NCBI RefSeq assembly: GCF_003259375.1
Contig: NZ_QLLN01000003.1
Location: forward strand, 486,955 to 550,954
From: Arenibacter echinorum
GTDB lineage: Bacteria > Bacteroidota > Bacteroidia > Flavobacteriales > Flavobacteriaceae
Length of the DNA stretch: 64,000 nucleotides
Reading direction: 5' to 3'
Translations under genes and position numbers: made by a program
In this document: positions 24,219-34,421 of the stretch, one piece after another
Numbering within the stretch: the first letter of the stretch is position 1
Layout: each line of letters begins with the position of its first letter
The notes under the pieces: model-generated
What the model was told of the DNA's origin: nothing
The model's database searches: none
The model's input: only the letters and a program-made list of their open reading frames with translations

Positions 24219-26426
24219 TTAATCAATAAAATGCTCCAAAAGTCCACGGACATTTTTAATGCTATCCACATAATAAGTGGCCTGGGTTTTTTGCCGACCC
24301 ACCTTTACGGTAATGGCGCTTTCCGGTAATTCCTGAAACATAAATTCATCGGTCCAGTCATCACCTATAGCAAATACAAAATCGTAATCCTCTTGTGAAA
24401 ATACGCGCATAGCTGCCCTACCTTTGTTTACATTGCTGCTCTTAATTTCTATGACCTTGTTTCCGTTAAGAATACTCAAATCGTCATTGGCTATCAGACT
24501 TGTTAGTACCGTATTGAGTTCGGTGGCCCGTTTTTGACCAAAATCTGGATCGGTCTTACGGTAGTGCCATGCCAGGGAATAGTTTTTTTCTTCAATGAAA
24601 CTACCCGGGGTCCTATCCACAAAGGATTCCAATACTGGGTGAATTTTTTCCATCCAGTCTTTTTTTACATTCTCCAACATTCTAAAAGCTTCCCCGTTTT
24701 CAGAGATCCACACCCCATGTTCCACGATCATATTATACTTCTTTGGCAAAAACCATTTGGTAAAGGTGTCCTTATCACGACCACTAATTAAATAGACATC
24801 CGTGTTTTCCAATGCGGACATGCGATCCAACAAACTGTATAATGCCTCATCCGGGTTCGCCTTTTGGGGATCGCCGTGAAATCCTGCTAAAGTGCCGTCA
24901 TAGTCCAGAAACATTAATCTTTTTTTAGCTTTTAAATAATCCTTTTTTATGACATCCAAAATATCATTGGACAATCTGCGCGACTTATAGGAATGGTCTA
25001 TTAGTTTCTGATTTTGCAAAGAGGTCATAAAATCATTGGCCCATTTTTCAACATTATACCTTTCCAATCTTTTTTGTAAAATGGCATTTCTCGCCTGTTG
25101 TTCTTCTACCGGCATATTGATGGCCTCGTACAGGGTATCCGCAATTTCTTCAAAATTATTGGGATTTATGAGCAGGGCTTCATTCATTTCATTGGCAGAA
25201 CCAGCCATTTCACTCAGGATAAGAACGCCGGTCTTATCGGTTCTTGTTGCAATATATTCTTTGGCTACAAGGTTCATCCCATCCCGGATAGGGGTGAGCC
25301 AGGCAATATCGCTGGACGTATATAGATCAATTAGGTTCTCGAACGGCATGGAGCGGTAGAAATACCATATGGGCGTCCAGCTTACCGTAGAGAATTCACC
25401 ATTGATCCTCCCGACCAATTCGTCTATTTCTTTTTTAAGTAATTGATATTGTGGCACATTTGATCTTGATGGCACCGCTAGTACAATAAGTCTAACCTTT
25501 TCCTTGTACTGAGGGTATTTGTTTAAAAAATATTCAAAGGCATTAAGTCTTTTCGCAATCCCCTTGGAATAATCCAATCGGTCTATAGATAAAAAGAATT
25601 TGGCCTCAGGGTCCGATTCCTTGTGCATATCCAGCCTGCGCTGTAATTCTGATCGTTCCCCGGTTTTGTTTTCATCATGTTTTTTTGCGGCTTCGCTAAA
25701 TTTCTTGTAATCGATTCCCATTGGAAAAGAATCTACTTTAATGACCCTGTCCTCTAAATAGATATCGTTAAAACTAACCTCAAGCCCCAATAACCTCCGT
25801 ACAGAACTTAAAAAATGCCGTTCATAATCATAGGTATGGAAACCTACCAAATCCGAACCCAACAACCCCATAAGAACTTCCTTACGCCAAGGCAGGGTTC
25901 TAAATATCTCGTAGGATGGAAAGGGAATATGCAAAAAGAAACCAATGGAAATATTTGGGCGTTTTTCCCTAACCATTTGTGGTACCAGCATTAATTGATA
26001 GTCATGTACCCAAATGGTATCGTTTTCCCCAGCCTCTTTCAAAATGGCATCCGCAAATTTTTGATTAACCGTTTTGTAGGTTTCCCAGCTTTCCAGCTCA
26101 AACTCTGAATATTCCAAAAAATAATGAAAAAGAGGCCATATGGTACGGTTACTAAACCCATAATAAAAACCATCTACCTCCTCTGAAGTTAGATTTACTT
26201 TGGACGAACCATGTTTTGCCAATGCCTTGTCAATCTCAGGAGCAAGTCCTTCCGGAATCTCTTCATCCGTCAATCCACTCCAACCAATCCATAAACTATC
26301 ACCCCCCGTATGAACAGATTTCATACCCGTTGCCAACCCACCTACACTTGGAATTGCAGTGATGCTTCCATTGTCAATTTGTAATTGTACGGGTAGTCTA
26401 TTTGAGATTATGATAGTTTTGTCCAT
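24219..26426 (-). CDS. otsAB: Trehalose-6-phosphate synthase/phosphatase fusion
   Basis: 735 residues. N-terminal GT20 synthase (about 1-470; SNRLPVQL, WVHDYQLMLVPQMVR, RLDYSKGIAKRL, TPIRDGMNLVAKEYIA) forms trehalose 6-phosphate from UDP-glucose and glucose 6-phosphate. C-terminal HAD phosphatase (about 495-735; LFLDYDGTLAG, ISGRDKDTF, GDDWTDEFMF) removes the phosphate. The bifunctional form is usual in Bacteroidota. Divergent from a GH15 gene across 103 bases, which suggests shared control of trehalose metabolism. Confidence 0.95.
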   Translation of the reverse strand: MDKTIIISNRLPVQLQIDNGSITAIPSVGGLATGMKSVHTGGDSLWIGWSGLTDEEIPEGLAPEIDKALAKHGSSKVNLTSEEVDGFYYGFSNRTIWPLFHYFLEYSEFELESWETYKTVNQKFADAILKEAGENDTIWVHDYQLMLVPQMVREKRPNISIGFFLHIPFPSYEIFRTLPWRKEVLMGLLGSDLVGFHTYDYERHFLSSVRRLLGLEVSFNDIYLEDRVIKVDSFPMGIDYKKFSEAAKKHDENKTGERSELQRRLDMHKESDPEAKFFLSIDRLDYSKGIAKRLNAFEYFLNKYPQYKEKVRLIVLAVPSRSNVPQYQLLKKEIDELVGRINGEFSTVSWTPIWYFYRSMPFENLIDLYTSSDIAWLTPIRDGMNLVAKEYIATRTDKTGVLILSEMAGSANEMNEALLINPNNFEEIADTLYEAINMPVEEQQARNAILQKRLERYNVEKWANDFMTSLQNQKLIDHSYKSRRLSNDILDVIKKDYLKAKKRLMFLDYDGTLAGFHGDPQKANPDEALYSLLDRMSALENTDVYLISGRDKDTFTKWFLPKKYNMIVEHGVWISENGEAFRMLENVKKDWMEKIHPVLESFVDRTPGSFIEEKNYSLAWHYRKTDPDFGQKRATELNTVLTSLIANDDLSILNGNKVIEIKSSNVNKGRAAMRVFSQEDYDFVFAIGDDWTDEFMFQELPESAITVKVGRQKTQATYYVDSIKNVRGLLEHFID

Positions 26427-26488
26427 AATTTGTTTTTTTTAAGTGTTATTCGCATTAAATTTCCTTAAATTTCGGTAAAATGATGTGT

Positions 26489-26510
26489 AAAACCTACTAA
26501 TAAAGGTTTT
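26489..26510 (+). promoter_or_regulatory. Hairpin in leader between otsAB and GH15 gene
   Basis: AAAACCT (26489-26495) and AGGTTTT (26504-26510) flank an 8-base loop and are followed by TT, 20 bases before the GH15 start codon. A weak stem, possibly an operator half or leader structure; not sure. Confidence 0.3.
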
Positions 26511-26529
26511 TTAAAGAATAAAATGATAT

Positions 26530-28341
26530 ATGGATAATTTAGATTACGGTATAATAGGAAATTGTAGAAGTGCTGCTTTGATTTCTAAGAAGGGCTCATT
26601 GGATTGGTGTTGTTTACCGGAATTTGATTCTTCTTCCATATTTGCAAAAATTCTTGATGACGAAATTGGAGGGAGTTTTGAAATCCTAGTGGATGATACT
26701 TACACCATAGAACAAAAGTATATTCCCCTTACCGCAATCTTGGTTACTAAATTTTCAGATGGTGAAAATAGTTTTGAAATACAGGATTTTATGCCCCGCT
26801 ATTACAAGCCGGGTGGAGGCTATAATGCACCGCCGGAAATTATCCGTTATATAAAACACATTTCCGGTAATCCCGTATTCAAGGTATTGTACGATCCCAA
26901 ATTGGAGTACGCCATGGGGAAAACAAATACCTATGTCAAAGAAAGTTTTATTGCCAGTTTAACCCATGAAGTAAAATTTGACACCTTTTTTCTATACACT
27001 TCGTTCAACAAGGAGGATATCATGTCGCAAAAGGAAATAGTTCTGGAAAGCGATGGCTATTTTCTTCTAGGTTATAATGAAAAGATATTGGAACCAACCT
27101 TGGAAAGGGTTTATCTGGAACTGGAGCGCACCAAAGTCTACTGGTTGAATTGGTCCAGCAAGACACCAACTTACAAGAAATATGATGCCGAGATAAAAAG
27201 AAGTGCCCTAACCCTAAAGATGTTGAGTTACGACAAGTCGGGGGCAGTTCTCGCCGCTGCAACCACCTCTCTCCCGGAAACCATAGGGGAGGTCAGAAAT
27301 TGGGACTATCGCTTTTGCTGGATCAGGGATGCTTCCATGGTTATAAAGGTAGTTGGCCAATTAGGACATAAGAATATAGCCAAACGCTATTTGCAATTTA
27401 TAATTGACCTTATCCCCGACAAGGATGAGAAATTGCAGATCATGTACGGCATCAACAAAGAAAAAAAGTTGACCGAAGAAACTTTGGACCATTTAAAAGG
27501 GTACAAGGGTTCCAAACCAGTGAGAATTGGTAATGCTGCTTACAAGCAGCGACAGAATGATATTTATGGTATCCTTATGGATGTCATTTATACCCAATTG
27601 GAAAAATTTGACACGGAAATAGAAAACGGGGAAGAGCTTTGGGGCATTACCAAGGGTATTGTGTGGATCGTAAATAAGCATTGGCAAGAGGCCGATAAGG
27701 GGATATGGGAATTCCGTACCGAAGATAGGCATTTTACATTTTCAAAAATTCTATGTTGGACGGCTATTGATAGGGCCATTAAAGTGGCCGAACTTTTTGG
27801 TAAGAAGCGAAAAGTGGATAAATGGCGTACTCTGGAAAAACAGATCAGGGAAGATATCCATCAGCACGCCTGGAACGAAGAAAAACAGGCATTTACACAG
27901 TCCTATGGCTCACCTCATTTGGACGCCTCGGTCTTATTGATGGAATCCTACGGCTTTATTGATCCCAAAGATCCAAAATATGTAAGCACGGTTCTGGCCA
28001 TTGAAAAAGAACTTTGCAATGACGGTTTGTTATATAGGTATAAAAATGAGGATGATTTTGGACTGCCTTCCTCATCCTTTACCATTTGTACCTTTTGGTT
28101 CATCAATAGCCTGTTTAAGATAGGTCATGAACAGAAGGCTATGAAACATTTTGATCAATTGTTAAGCTACAGCAACCATTTGGGCCTGTTCAGTGAGGAT
28201 ATAGATTTTAAGACCAAAAGGCTTCTGGGGAACTTCCCGCAGGCCTATTCGCACTTGGCACTGATAGAATGTGCCATGAATTTCTCCAAAAAACACAGTG
28301 AAATGGAAATTTTGGAATCACTTCAGGACCATGAAAAGTGA
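26530..28341 (+). CDS. Glycoside hydrolase family 15 protein (trehalase/glucoamylase type)
   Basis: 603 residues, cytosolic, no signal peptide. N-terminal beta domain with DYGIIGNCRSAALISKKGSLDWCCLP, then the (alpha/alpha)6 barrel from about residue 245: RNWDYRFCWIRDASM, a GH15 motif, and a late catalytic-region segment (FTICTFWFINSLFKIG). Members of this branch hydrolyse alpha-glucosides, including trehalose in some bacteria. The divergent otsAB favours a trehalase role, by context only. Confidence 0.9.
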   Translation: MDNLDYGIIGNCRSAALISKKGSLDWCCLPEFDSSSIFAKILDDEIGGSFEILVDDTYTIEQKYIPLTAILVTKFSDGENSFEIQDFMPRYYKPGGGYNAPPEIIRYIKHISGNPVFKVLYDPKLEYAMGKTNTYVKESFIASLTHEVKFDTFFLYTSFNKEDIMSQKEIVLESDGYFLLGYNEKILEPTLERVYLELERTKVYWLNWSSKTPTYKKYDAEIKRSALTLKMLSYDKSGAVLAAATTSLPETIGEVRNWDYRFCWIRDASMVIKVVGQLGHKNIAKRYLQFIIDLIPDKDEKLQIMYGINKEKKLTEETLDHLKGYKGSKPVRIGNAAYKQRQNDIYGILMDVIYTQLEKFDTEIENGEELWGITKGIVWIVNKHWQEADKGIWEFRTEDRHFTFSKILCWTAIDRAIKVAELFGKKRKVDKWRTLEKQIREDIHQHAWNEEKQAFTQSYGSPHLDASVLLMESYGFIDPKDPKYVSTVLAIEKELCNDGLLYRYKNEDDFGLPSSSFTICTFWFINSLFKIGHEQKAMKHFDQLLSYSNHLGLFSEDIDFKTKRLLGNFPQAYSHLALIECAMNFSKKHSEMEILESLQDHEK

Positions 28342-28456
28342 TGCAGTTGGTTAAATAAGTACAATATTAATATCCAGTGAGGGATTGGTTGGAAATTTTT
28401 GAATTCTTGCAGCTATACAAACCTTTGCTGGGGAGTACAAGTACAATTGATCGACT

Positions 28457-29221
28457 TTAGAATTTCTCAAAAACACCCAGACCAAATAAGGCAAAATCGT
28501 ACTTTACCGGATCAAGGGGATCCAATTTTCTTAGATTGGCGTCCAATTCCGCCAAGGCCTTGCCGTCGTTCTGTTTTCGCTGGATCAGGCCCAGTTTACG
28601 GGCTACATTGCCCGAATGGACATCTAAGGGGCAAGACAGTTGCGAAGGTGAAATCCTATCCCAAATTCCAAAATCTACACCGCTGCTATTATTTCTTACC
28701 ATCCAGCGCAAGAACATATTGATTCGTTTGGCCGCAGATCCCTTTTGTGGGTCGGAAACATGTTTGGTGGTTCTTTGCTGATGGTCCAATTCAAAGAATA
28801 TGGTCTTGAATTTCGAGATGGACATTTGCAGGGAAGTTATATCCCCTTGCAAGGCGAATGTCTTCTCCAATCCACCATGTTGCTTATAAATATTGTTTAG
28901 ACTACGTATAAAATACGTTAGGTCTTCCCCATTAAAAGTCCTATGTACAAATCCTTGAAGTTTTTCCAGATCCTTCTCTTGATGGTTCATTATAAAGTCG
29001 AAAGGGGAATTCTCCAACAGTTCCATCATTCTCTCCGAATTGTTGATGATACTTTTTCTATTGCCCCAAGCAATAGTAGCGGTTAAGAATCCACTAATCT
29101 CAATATCTTCTTTTTTTGTAAATCTATGTGGTATCCGGAGAGGGTCTGTAGATAAAAAATCCGGGCGATTGTATTGTTCTACCTTAGCATCCAAAAATTC
29201 TTTCAGTTCTTCCTGCGTCAT
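28457..29221 (-). CDS. TIGR02757 (DUF2400) family protein
   Basis: 254 residues, cytosolic, no membrane segment. Family marks: PLRIPHRFTKKEDIEISGFLTATIAWGNR and RWMVRNNSSGVDFGIW, then PLDVHSGNVARKLGL. The second half resembles HhH-type DNA glycosylase helices, but the function is unknown. It overlaps the CPBP gene by four bases and is the last of a three-gene overlapping operon. Confidence 0.87.
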   Translation of the reverse strand: MTQEELKEFLDAKVEQYNRPDFLSTDPLRIPHRFTKKEDIEISGFLTATIAWGNRKSIINNSERMMELLENSPFDFIMNHQEKDLEKLQGFVHRTFNGEDLTYFIRSLNNIYKQHGGLEKTFALQGDITSLQMSISKFKTIFFELDHQQRTTKHVSDPQKGSAAKRINMFLRWMVRNNSSGVDFGIWDRISPSQLSCPLDVHSGNVARKLGLIQRKQNDGKALAELDANLRKLDPLDPVKYDFALFGLGVFEKF

Positions 29222-29781
29222 TCCAAAGGGAAATTTAAAAATTTATAAAGAAGTATGGGAGTAATCAGTACCGCATTATACATGGCATGCAAACAAATAG
29301 ACCATAGAAGTCCCAATTTAACACGAACGTACCCCAAAAATACGCCTAAGATCAATTGTGGTGCCACTAAAAGTGGTGCAATATAATATACCTCTCCAGT
29401 AAGTTCAAAATTGGACATATGCACGACCGCGAATAATAAAACAGAAGCATAAAAACAATATTTGAAATATTTCTTATTCTTAAACCAGATCAACGGGCCT
29501 CGAAACAAAATTTCCTCGACTGCCGGAGCAAAAACTACTGCCATAAGGAAAAGCGGAACTAGGAAATAATTCTCGAGAAATTTTTCAATGGCATGTTCCC
29601 CAAGATCAATTTTCAGAAGTCCTATCAACCATTGATTAAATATACCGACAGATACACCAATTATAATACCCCATTGCAGAAGGGCCAATACAATCTTTAA
29701 TTTTAAGGGATTGGGGGCATGGTCCAAGCGTCTATAAGCTGGAGCTTTTGTAAATTTCCAGAGCTTGGCAAGTATTTTCAT
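29218..29781 (-). CDS. CPBP-family intramembrane metalloprotease
   Basis: 187 residues, about six transmembrane helices. The Abi/CPBP signature is complete: EEILFRGPL (EExxxR), FAVVHM and LHAMYNA (HxxxN). These membrane glutamate/zinc-type proteases relate to Rce1, which cleaves prenylated CaaX proteins; bacterial targets are mostly unknown. It overlaps both flanking genes by four bases, so it is tightly linked to the LolD-like ATPase. Confidence 0.88.
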   Translation of the reverse strand: MKILAKLWKFTKAPAYRRLDHAPNPLKLKIVLALLQWGIIIGVSVGIFNQWLIGLLKIDLGEHAIEKFLENYFLVPLFLMAVVFAPAVEEILFRGPLIWFKNKKYFKYCFYASVLLFAVVHMSNFELTGEVYYIAPLLVAPQLILGVFLGYVRVKLGLLWSICLHAMYNAVLITPILLYKFLNFPLE

Positions 29782-30443
29782 CGCAAAATGGAACCATCCA
29801 CCATGGTTAGCTTTCTATCGGCCATATTGGCAAGTTCCTCATTATGGGTTACAATGACAAAAGTTTGCCCAAAGGCATCCCGAAGATCAAAGAACAATTT
29901 ATGAAGATTATCAGCACTTTCCGAATCCAGATTTCCACTGGGTTCGTCCGCAAAAATTACGGAAGGGTTATTCACCAAGGCCCTTGCTACTGCTACCCGC
30001 TGCTGCTCTCCCCCCGAGAGTTCATTGGGCTTATGCTGCAACCTATGGGAAAGTCCCAGAAACTCCAAAAGTTCTGCAGCCCGTAATTCTGCCTTTTCCT
30101 TTTTTGTTCCTTTAATAAATGCCGGAATACATACGTTTTCCAAGGCCGTAAACTCTGGCAACAATTGATGAAATTGAAAAATAAAACCGATATGGCTATT
30201 TCGAAATTTGGCCATAGCCTTATCCGATAATTTAGTTACGTCTTCATCATTAATTAGCAAGCTGCTGTCATTCTTATTGCTTAAGGTATCCAAAGTACCA
30301 AGTATTTGCAAGAGTGTAGTTTTTCCAGCTCCAGAGGGGCCTACAATAGACACCACTTCTCCTTTTTTTATGTGCAAATCAACTCCTTTGAGCACTTGGA
30401 GATTGCCGTAAAACTTATTGATATTCGTAGCCTTGATCATCAT
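29778..30443 (-). CDS. LolD-like ABC transporter ATP-binding protein
   Basis: 221 residues with Walker [13 protein letters not shown]-loop [16 protein letters not shown], signature [15 protein letters not shown], Walker [13 protein letters not shown] and H-loop VTHNEELA. The MacB/LolD subfamily powers lipoprotein release from the inner membrane or mechanotransmission exporters. No permease gene is adjacent, so the partner LolC/E-type protein must be elsewhere. First gene of the overlapping operon with CPBP and TIGR02757. Confidence 0.9.
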   Translation of the reverse strand: MMIKATNINKFYGNLQVLKGVDLHIKKGEVVSIVGPSGAGKTTLLQILGTLDTLSNKNDSSLLINDEDVTKLSDKAMAKFRNSHIGFIFQFHQLLPEFTALENVCIPAFIKGTKKEKAELRAAELLEFLGLSHRLQHKPNELSGGEQQRVAVARALVNNPSVIFADEPSGNLDSESADNLHKLFFDLRDAFGQTFVIVTHNEELANMADRKLTMVDGSILR

Positions 30444-30645
30444 TTTTAATTATGGGTTGAAAGTAAACATTACCAAGAAGAATACAAAATAGTTATTCTG
30501 TAGTAGACCTATAATTATACATTTTAATGGGAGGCAATAAAAACAAGACCGTAGAAAAAATTCTGATATGATATTCTTTTTATTATAATATGGTAATGAT
30601 TATATTGTGATGGCGACAATGAGATAATTTTAGGATAAGACTTTT

Positions 30646-31245
30646 ATGACACAATATAGAAATTTGGAAGAATACAATCTGGAAGTTACCGATGAGGTCA
30701 AATCCAGATACTCATCTATCATTAAGGAAATAGGGGAGGACCTCAATAGGGACGGACTTATAAAAACTCCGGAAAGAGCGGCGAAGGCCATGCTTTTTTT
30801 AACCCAAGGTTACAAGCAGGATGCTGTAGAAATTCTGAAAGGGGCCATGTTTAAGGAATCTTATGATGAAATGGTAATCATTAAAGATATTGAAGTGTAT
30901 TCTTTGTGCGAACACCATATGCTTCCATTTTTTGGCAAAGCCCATATAGCCTATATTCCCAATGGCCATATCGTTGGCCTAAGCAAAATACCTAGGGTGG
31001 TTGATGTGTTTGCAAGACGATTACAGGTGCAGGAAAGACTCACCAATGATATCCTAGAGTGTATTAACAACACCTTAAAACCGCAAGGTGTAGCTGTGGT
31101 CATAGAGGCTTCGCATATGTGCATGATGATGAGAGGGGTACAAAAACAAAATTCGGTAACCACTACCTCGGGCTTTAGGGGACAGTTTGAGAAAATAGAA
31201 ACGAGGAACGAATTTTTGAAATTGATAAGTTCAAAATTATCTTAG
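30646..31245 (+). CDS. folE: GTP cyclohydrolase I
   Basis: 199 residues. Converts GTP to 7,8-dihydroneopterin triphosphate, the first step of folate (tetrahydrobiopterin-type) synthesis. Zinc ligands Cys88 and His91 ([20 protein letters not shown]) and Cys159 (HMCMMMRGV) are present, as is the substrate stretch [18 protein letters not shown]. Length normal. Preceded by about 200 AT-rich bases without gene. Confidence 0.96.
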   Translation: MTQYRNLEEYNLEVTDEVKSRYSSIIKEIGEDLNRDGLIKTPERAAKAMLFLTQGYKQDAVEILKGAMFKESYDEMVIIKDIEVYSLCEHHMLPFFGKAHIAYIPNGHIVGLSKIPRVVDVFARRLQVQERLTNDILECINNTLKPQGVAVVIEASHMCMMMRGVQKQNSVTTTSGFRGQFEKIETRNEFLKLISSKLS

Positions 31246-31319
31246 GACCATGCCCTATATAAGGTTCAGGATTTTGGCATCTTATTTGATTCGAGAGAGC
31301 TGTAAATTAATTTGTAAAT

Positions 31320-31622
31320 ATGTCTACATTAAAAGACCATAAATTAAGAAATCTATTTTTAGGATTGCTTTTTGACGGAATAGGAATGCTCTCCTTTGTT
31401 ATTCCCGGAATCGGCGAGTTTTCAGACGTCATCTGGGCTCCCGTTGCCGGTTGGCTAATGACCAGATTGTACAAAGGCAAGATAGGACGCGCGGCCGGGG
31501 TAATAACCTTTATTGAAGAAATGCTACCTGGCCTGGACATTGTTCCAACCTTTACCATCATGTGGTTTTATACTTATGTTGTTAAGTCAGTTAAAAAAGA
31601 AGAATTTATATCGGCCAAGTAA
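31320..31622 (+). CDS. Small conserved membrane protein, unknown function
   Basis: 100 residues, mostly hydrophobic: helices at about 11-32 (LFLGLLFDGIGMLSFVIPG), a re-entrant or second helix (about 33-46), and about 75-92 (FTIMWFYTYVVKSV). No signal cleavage site. Pattern PGIGEFSDVIWAPVAGWLM looks conserved in Flavobacteria, but I cannot name a domain. It follows folE by 74 bases and precedes the sulfite-oxidase-like gene. Confidence 0.7.
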   Translation: MSTLKDHKLRNLFLGLLFDGIGMLSFVIPGIGEFSDVIWAPVAGWLMTRLYKGKIGRAAGVITFIEEMLPGLDIVPTFTIMWFYTYVVKSVKKEEFISAK

Positions 31623-31739
31623 TATGATTATCAAGTTTTTAAAGTGCCGTAAGACCCGTATAAATTTATTAAGTGACCAATGTTACTCAAGTTTTCCTAT
31701 ATCTTTCTTAGATTTATCTAGTATTATAATATAAAGTAA

Positions 31740-32960
31740 ATGAAAAGAAGAAATTTTGTCAAAAAAACCAGCTTAGGTTCTTTGGCAGGAATACTGGGTC
31801 TAGATATTGTATATGGGGCTAAAATTCCGGAAAACTATACCCTGCTGGGACTTCAGGATCCAGACCCATTCCAAATGTTCCATAAGGATAAGGAAATGGT
31901 AGTCTTAAACAGCAAACCATGGAATATGGAGGCGGTGGCCCATTTGTTGGACGATAGGATAACTCCCAGCAAATATATGTTTATCCGCAACAATGGACTG
32001 GTTCCGGAAAATATTGACGTAAAGGAATGGACAATAACTTTTGATGGTGAATCTATAAAAGAAAAGAAAACTTTCACCTTGGAAGAATTAAAATCAAAAT
32101 TCGCCCATCACACCTATCAACTTACAATAGAATGCGGAGGCAATGGCAGGAGCGAATTCGACCCGCCTGCCAAGGGAAACCAATGGACTATAGGGGCTAT
32201 AGGTTGTGCAACATGGACAGGGGTTCGATTAAAAGATGTGCTTAAAGATGTTGGCATTAAAGATGATGCCGTGTATATAGGTTATCATGCCGCAGACCAA
32301 CACCTAAGTAGAGATCCCAACAAAGAACCTATCTCAAGGGGGGTTCCCATTTCCAAAGCTATGATGGATGAAACCCTGTTGGCCTTTAAAATGAATGGAG
32401 AGGATATTCCTTTGGTACATGGCTATCCCCTGCGCTTGGTATGTGGGGGATGGCCGGCGTCCACTTCGGGCAAATGGGTAAATAGGATCAGCGTGCGAAA
32501 CATAGTCCATGATGGGGAAAAAATGACGGGAACCTCCTATAAGGTGCCCTGTAATCCTATTGCTCCTGGGGAAGAAGTTAAGGATGAAGACATGTGCATT
32601 ATAGAATCCATGCCCGTGAAATCCTTAATAACCTACCCAAAATCCGGAGCCATGATCCCAAAGGGAAAGAAACTTAATATAAGGGGGCATGCCTGGGCCG
32701 GGGAATTGGAAATTTCCAAAGTATCCTATTCCATCGACTTCGGAGCTACCTGGTCCGAATGTTTGTTGGAAAAACCTGCAAACCGCCTAGCTTGGCAACA
32801 TTTTAAGGCGAGCATAGGTTTTCCAAAATCCGGATATTACGAAGTATGGGCGCGGGCCACTGATTCCAATGGAGTAAGTCAGCCTATGTTGTTACCGGGA
32901 TGGAACCCTAAAGGATACTTGAATAACGCATGCCATAGAATTGCCATAAAAGTAAGTTAA
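31740..32960 (+). CDS. Sulfite-oxidase-family molybdopterin oxidoreductase, Tat-exported
   Basis: 406 residues. Twin-arginine signal (KRRNFVKKTSLG), then the SUOX-fold Mo domain (about 50-270) with molybdenum-ligating Cys132 in TIECGGNGRSEF and GCATWTGVRLKDVL. The C-terminal Mo-co dimerisation domain runs from about 290 to 400 (ISKVSYSIDFGATWSECLLEKP). Expected to oxidise sulfite to sulfate in the periplasm and pass electrons to the cytochrome encoded next, like SorA-SorB. Its stop codon is directly followed by that start codon. The substrate is inferred. Confidence 0.88.
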   Translation: MKRRNFVKKTSLGSLAGILGLDIVYGAKIPENYTLLGLQDPDPFQMFHKDKEMVVLNSKPWNMEAVAHLLDDRITPSKYMFIRNNGLVPENIDVKEWTITFDGESIKEKKTFTLEELKSKFAHHTYQLTIECGGNGRSEFDPPAKGNQWTIGAIGCATWTGVRLKDVLKDVGIKDDAVYIGYHAADQHLSRDPNKEPISRGVPISKAMMDETLLAFKMNGEDIPLVHGYPLRLVCGGWPASTSGKWVNRISVRNIVHDGEKMTGTSYKVPCNPIAPGEEVKDEDMCIIESMPVKSLITYPKSGAMIPKGKKLNIRGHAWAGELEISKVSYSIDFGATWSECLLEKPANRLAWQHFKASIGFPKSGYYEVWARATDSNGVSQPMLLPGWNPKGYLNNACHRIAIKVS

Positions 32961-33443
32961 ATGAGCAAACAGGATAAATTTAGACAGCAGGTCAAGTCCT
33001 TTTATAATGTTATAGTGGTTTCTTTCGTCCTAGTATTAATTATAGGGGTATTGGGAATTACCTATATGATGGATCCATCGGCTTTTTCTTTTAAAGGGGA
33101 TACCCCCAATTCTGAAGTAATTAGCACGACTCGGGAAGATGATGACTGGGACAAAATAGAAAATGGTATCCACCTAAGAACCGGATTTAAGGATGGAGAG
33201 GGTTTAATGACGGTAGTCAACAATTGCACCAATTGTCATTCCGCCCAATTGGTCATTCAGAACAGAATGAGCGAGGAGCGTTGGATAGAGACCATTCGCT
33301 GGATGCAAAAAACACAGAATTTATGGGATTTGGGACCCAATGAAAAAATCATTGTTAATTATTTGGTCACTAATTACCCACCCAAAAGTAAGGGAAGGAG
33401 GGAAGCGCTGACTAATATAGAGTGGTTTCCATTGGAGGAGTAA
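32961..33443 (+). CDS. Membrane-anchored monohaem cytochrome c
   Basis: 160 residues. N-terminal anchor helix (about 15-36) and a single haem site CTNCH (89-93) in a small cytochrome domain; Met-rich stretch (GWIETIRWMQ-type) offers the second haem ligand. Comparable to SorB of sulfite dehydrogenase. It abuts the molybdenum enzyme gene with no gap, so it is the likely electron acceptor. Confidence 0.9.
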   Translation: MSKQDKFRQQVKSFYNVIVVSFVLVLIIGVLGITYMMDPSAFSFKGDTPNSEVISTTREDDDWDKIENGIHLRTGFKDGEGLMTVVNNCTNCHSAQLVIQNRMSEERWIETIRWMQKTQNLWDLGPNEKIIVNYLVTNYPPKSKGRREALTNIEWFPLEE

Positions 33444-33476
33444 TGGACCATGGGTAAAATATAAAGGAAAGAGATC

Positions 33477-34352
33477 GTGGAAAAATATTTTGAAGGTTTC
33501 ATCAATGCGATTGTAGGAACTGCGAACTGGACATGGAAATCCATAATATTCGAGGTTCCCTGGTATACCAATTATTTTTGGGGGCTGATAATTATTTCTC
33601 TAGTGGTGTGGATGCTAGAAATTTTGTTTCCTTGGCGCAAGGATCAATCCATTTTCAGAAGGGATTTTTGGTTGGATGGTTTTTATATGTTTTTCAATTT
33701 TTTCCTTTTCGCCATTGCCATAAGTGGTTTTTACAAGTTATTGGGCCTTCTTTTCAGCGATTTGGGAATTAGACAAAGTAGCCTAGCCCTTATTGATATG
33801 TCACAATTTCCCAGTTGGCTTCAATTATTGACCTTTTTTCTTATTTTGGATTTTGTACAGTGGTTTACCCATATTTTGCTTCACAAATATCCATTTTTGT
33901 GGAAATTTCATCAAATACACCACAGTGTAAAGGAGATGGGCTTTGCTGCTCATCTTAGGTATCATTGGATGGAAAATGTATTCTATAAACCCTTAAAGAC
34001 TTTCGGGGTAATGATCTTGGGCGGTTTTGAACCCGAACAGGCCTATATTGTCCATTTCTTTGCCATAGCCATTGGGCATTTCAACCACGCGAATATTAAA
34101 ATAACCTGGGGTCCTTTAAAGTACTTTTTAAACAACCCGGTAATGCATCTATATCATCATGCCCATGATTTACCAGCTGGAAAATATGGGGTTAATTTTG
34201 GAATTAGCCTAAGTCTATGGGATTATATTTTTAAAACCAATTATATACCCGAGGATAGTGGCACTATTGAACTGGGCTTTCCAGGGGATGAAAAAATCCC
34301 AAATTCATTTTGGAAACAATTAACCTACGGCTTAAAAAGACCTAAGCCGTAG
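33477..34352 (+). CDS. Sterol desaturase/fatty acid hydroxylase family protein (first copy)
   Basis: 291 residues, GTG start after an AAAGGAAAGAG ribosome-site-like stretch. Four to five membrane helices and the His clusters of the di-iron hydroxylase family: HILLHKYPFLWKFHQIHHS, then LRYHWMEN and HLYHHAHD. Such enzymes hydroxylate or desaturate lipids; the substrate is unknown. It follows cytochrome c by 33 bases and is probably in the same operon. A hairpin overlaps its 3' end. Confidence 0.87.
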   Translation: MEKYFEGFINAIVGTANWTWKSIIFEVPWYTNYFWGLIIISLVVWMLEILFPWRKDQSIFRRDFWLDGFYMFFNFFLFAIAISGFYKLLGLLFSDLGIRQSSLALIDMSQFPSWLQLLTFFLILDFVQWFTHILLHKYPFLWKFHQIHHSVKEMGFAAHLRYHWMENVFYKPLKTFGVMILGGFEPEQAYIVHFFAIAIGHFNHANIKITWGPLKYFLNNPVMHLYHHAHDLPAGKYGVNFGISLSLWDYIFKTNYIPEDSGTIELGFPGDEKIPNSFWKQLTYGLKRPKP

Positions 34353-34354
34353 GT
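34323..34354 (+). terminator. Terminator overlapping end of desaturase gene
   Basis: A 12-bp perfect stem (34323-34334 with 34343-34354) with 8-base loop covers the last codons and the TAG stop (34350-34352). It is followed by ATTTCTTATAATT. Ends the operon before the convergent TonB receptor. Confidence 0.7.
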
Positions 34355-34421
34355 ATTTCTTATAATTGGAATAATTGTTACGCCCAATTTGGAATAAAGA
34401 CTCCTCTTTGGCAAACGTTTT

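Noticed and set aside
28399-28722. Plus-strand 107-residue frame after GH15
   Set aside because: Antisense to the TIGR02757 gene, rich in Pro/Arg/Cys, no family resemblance.
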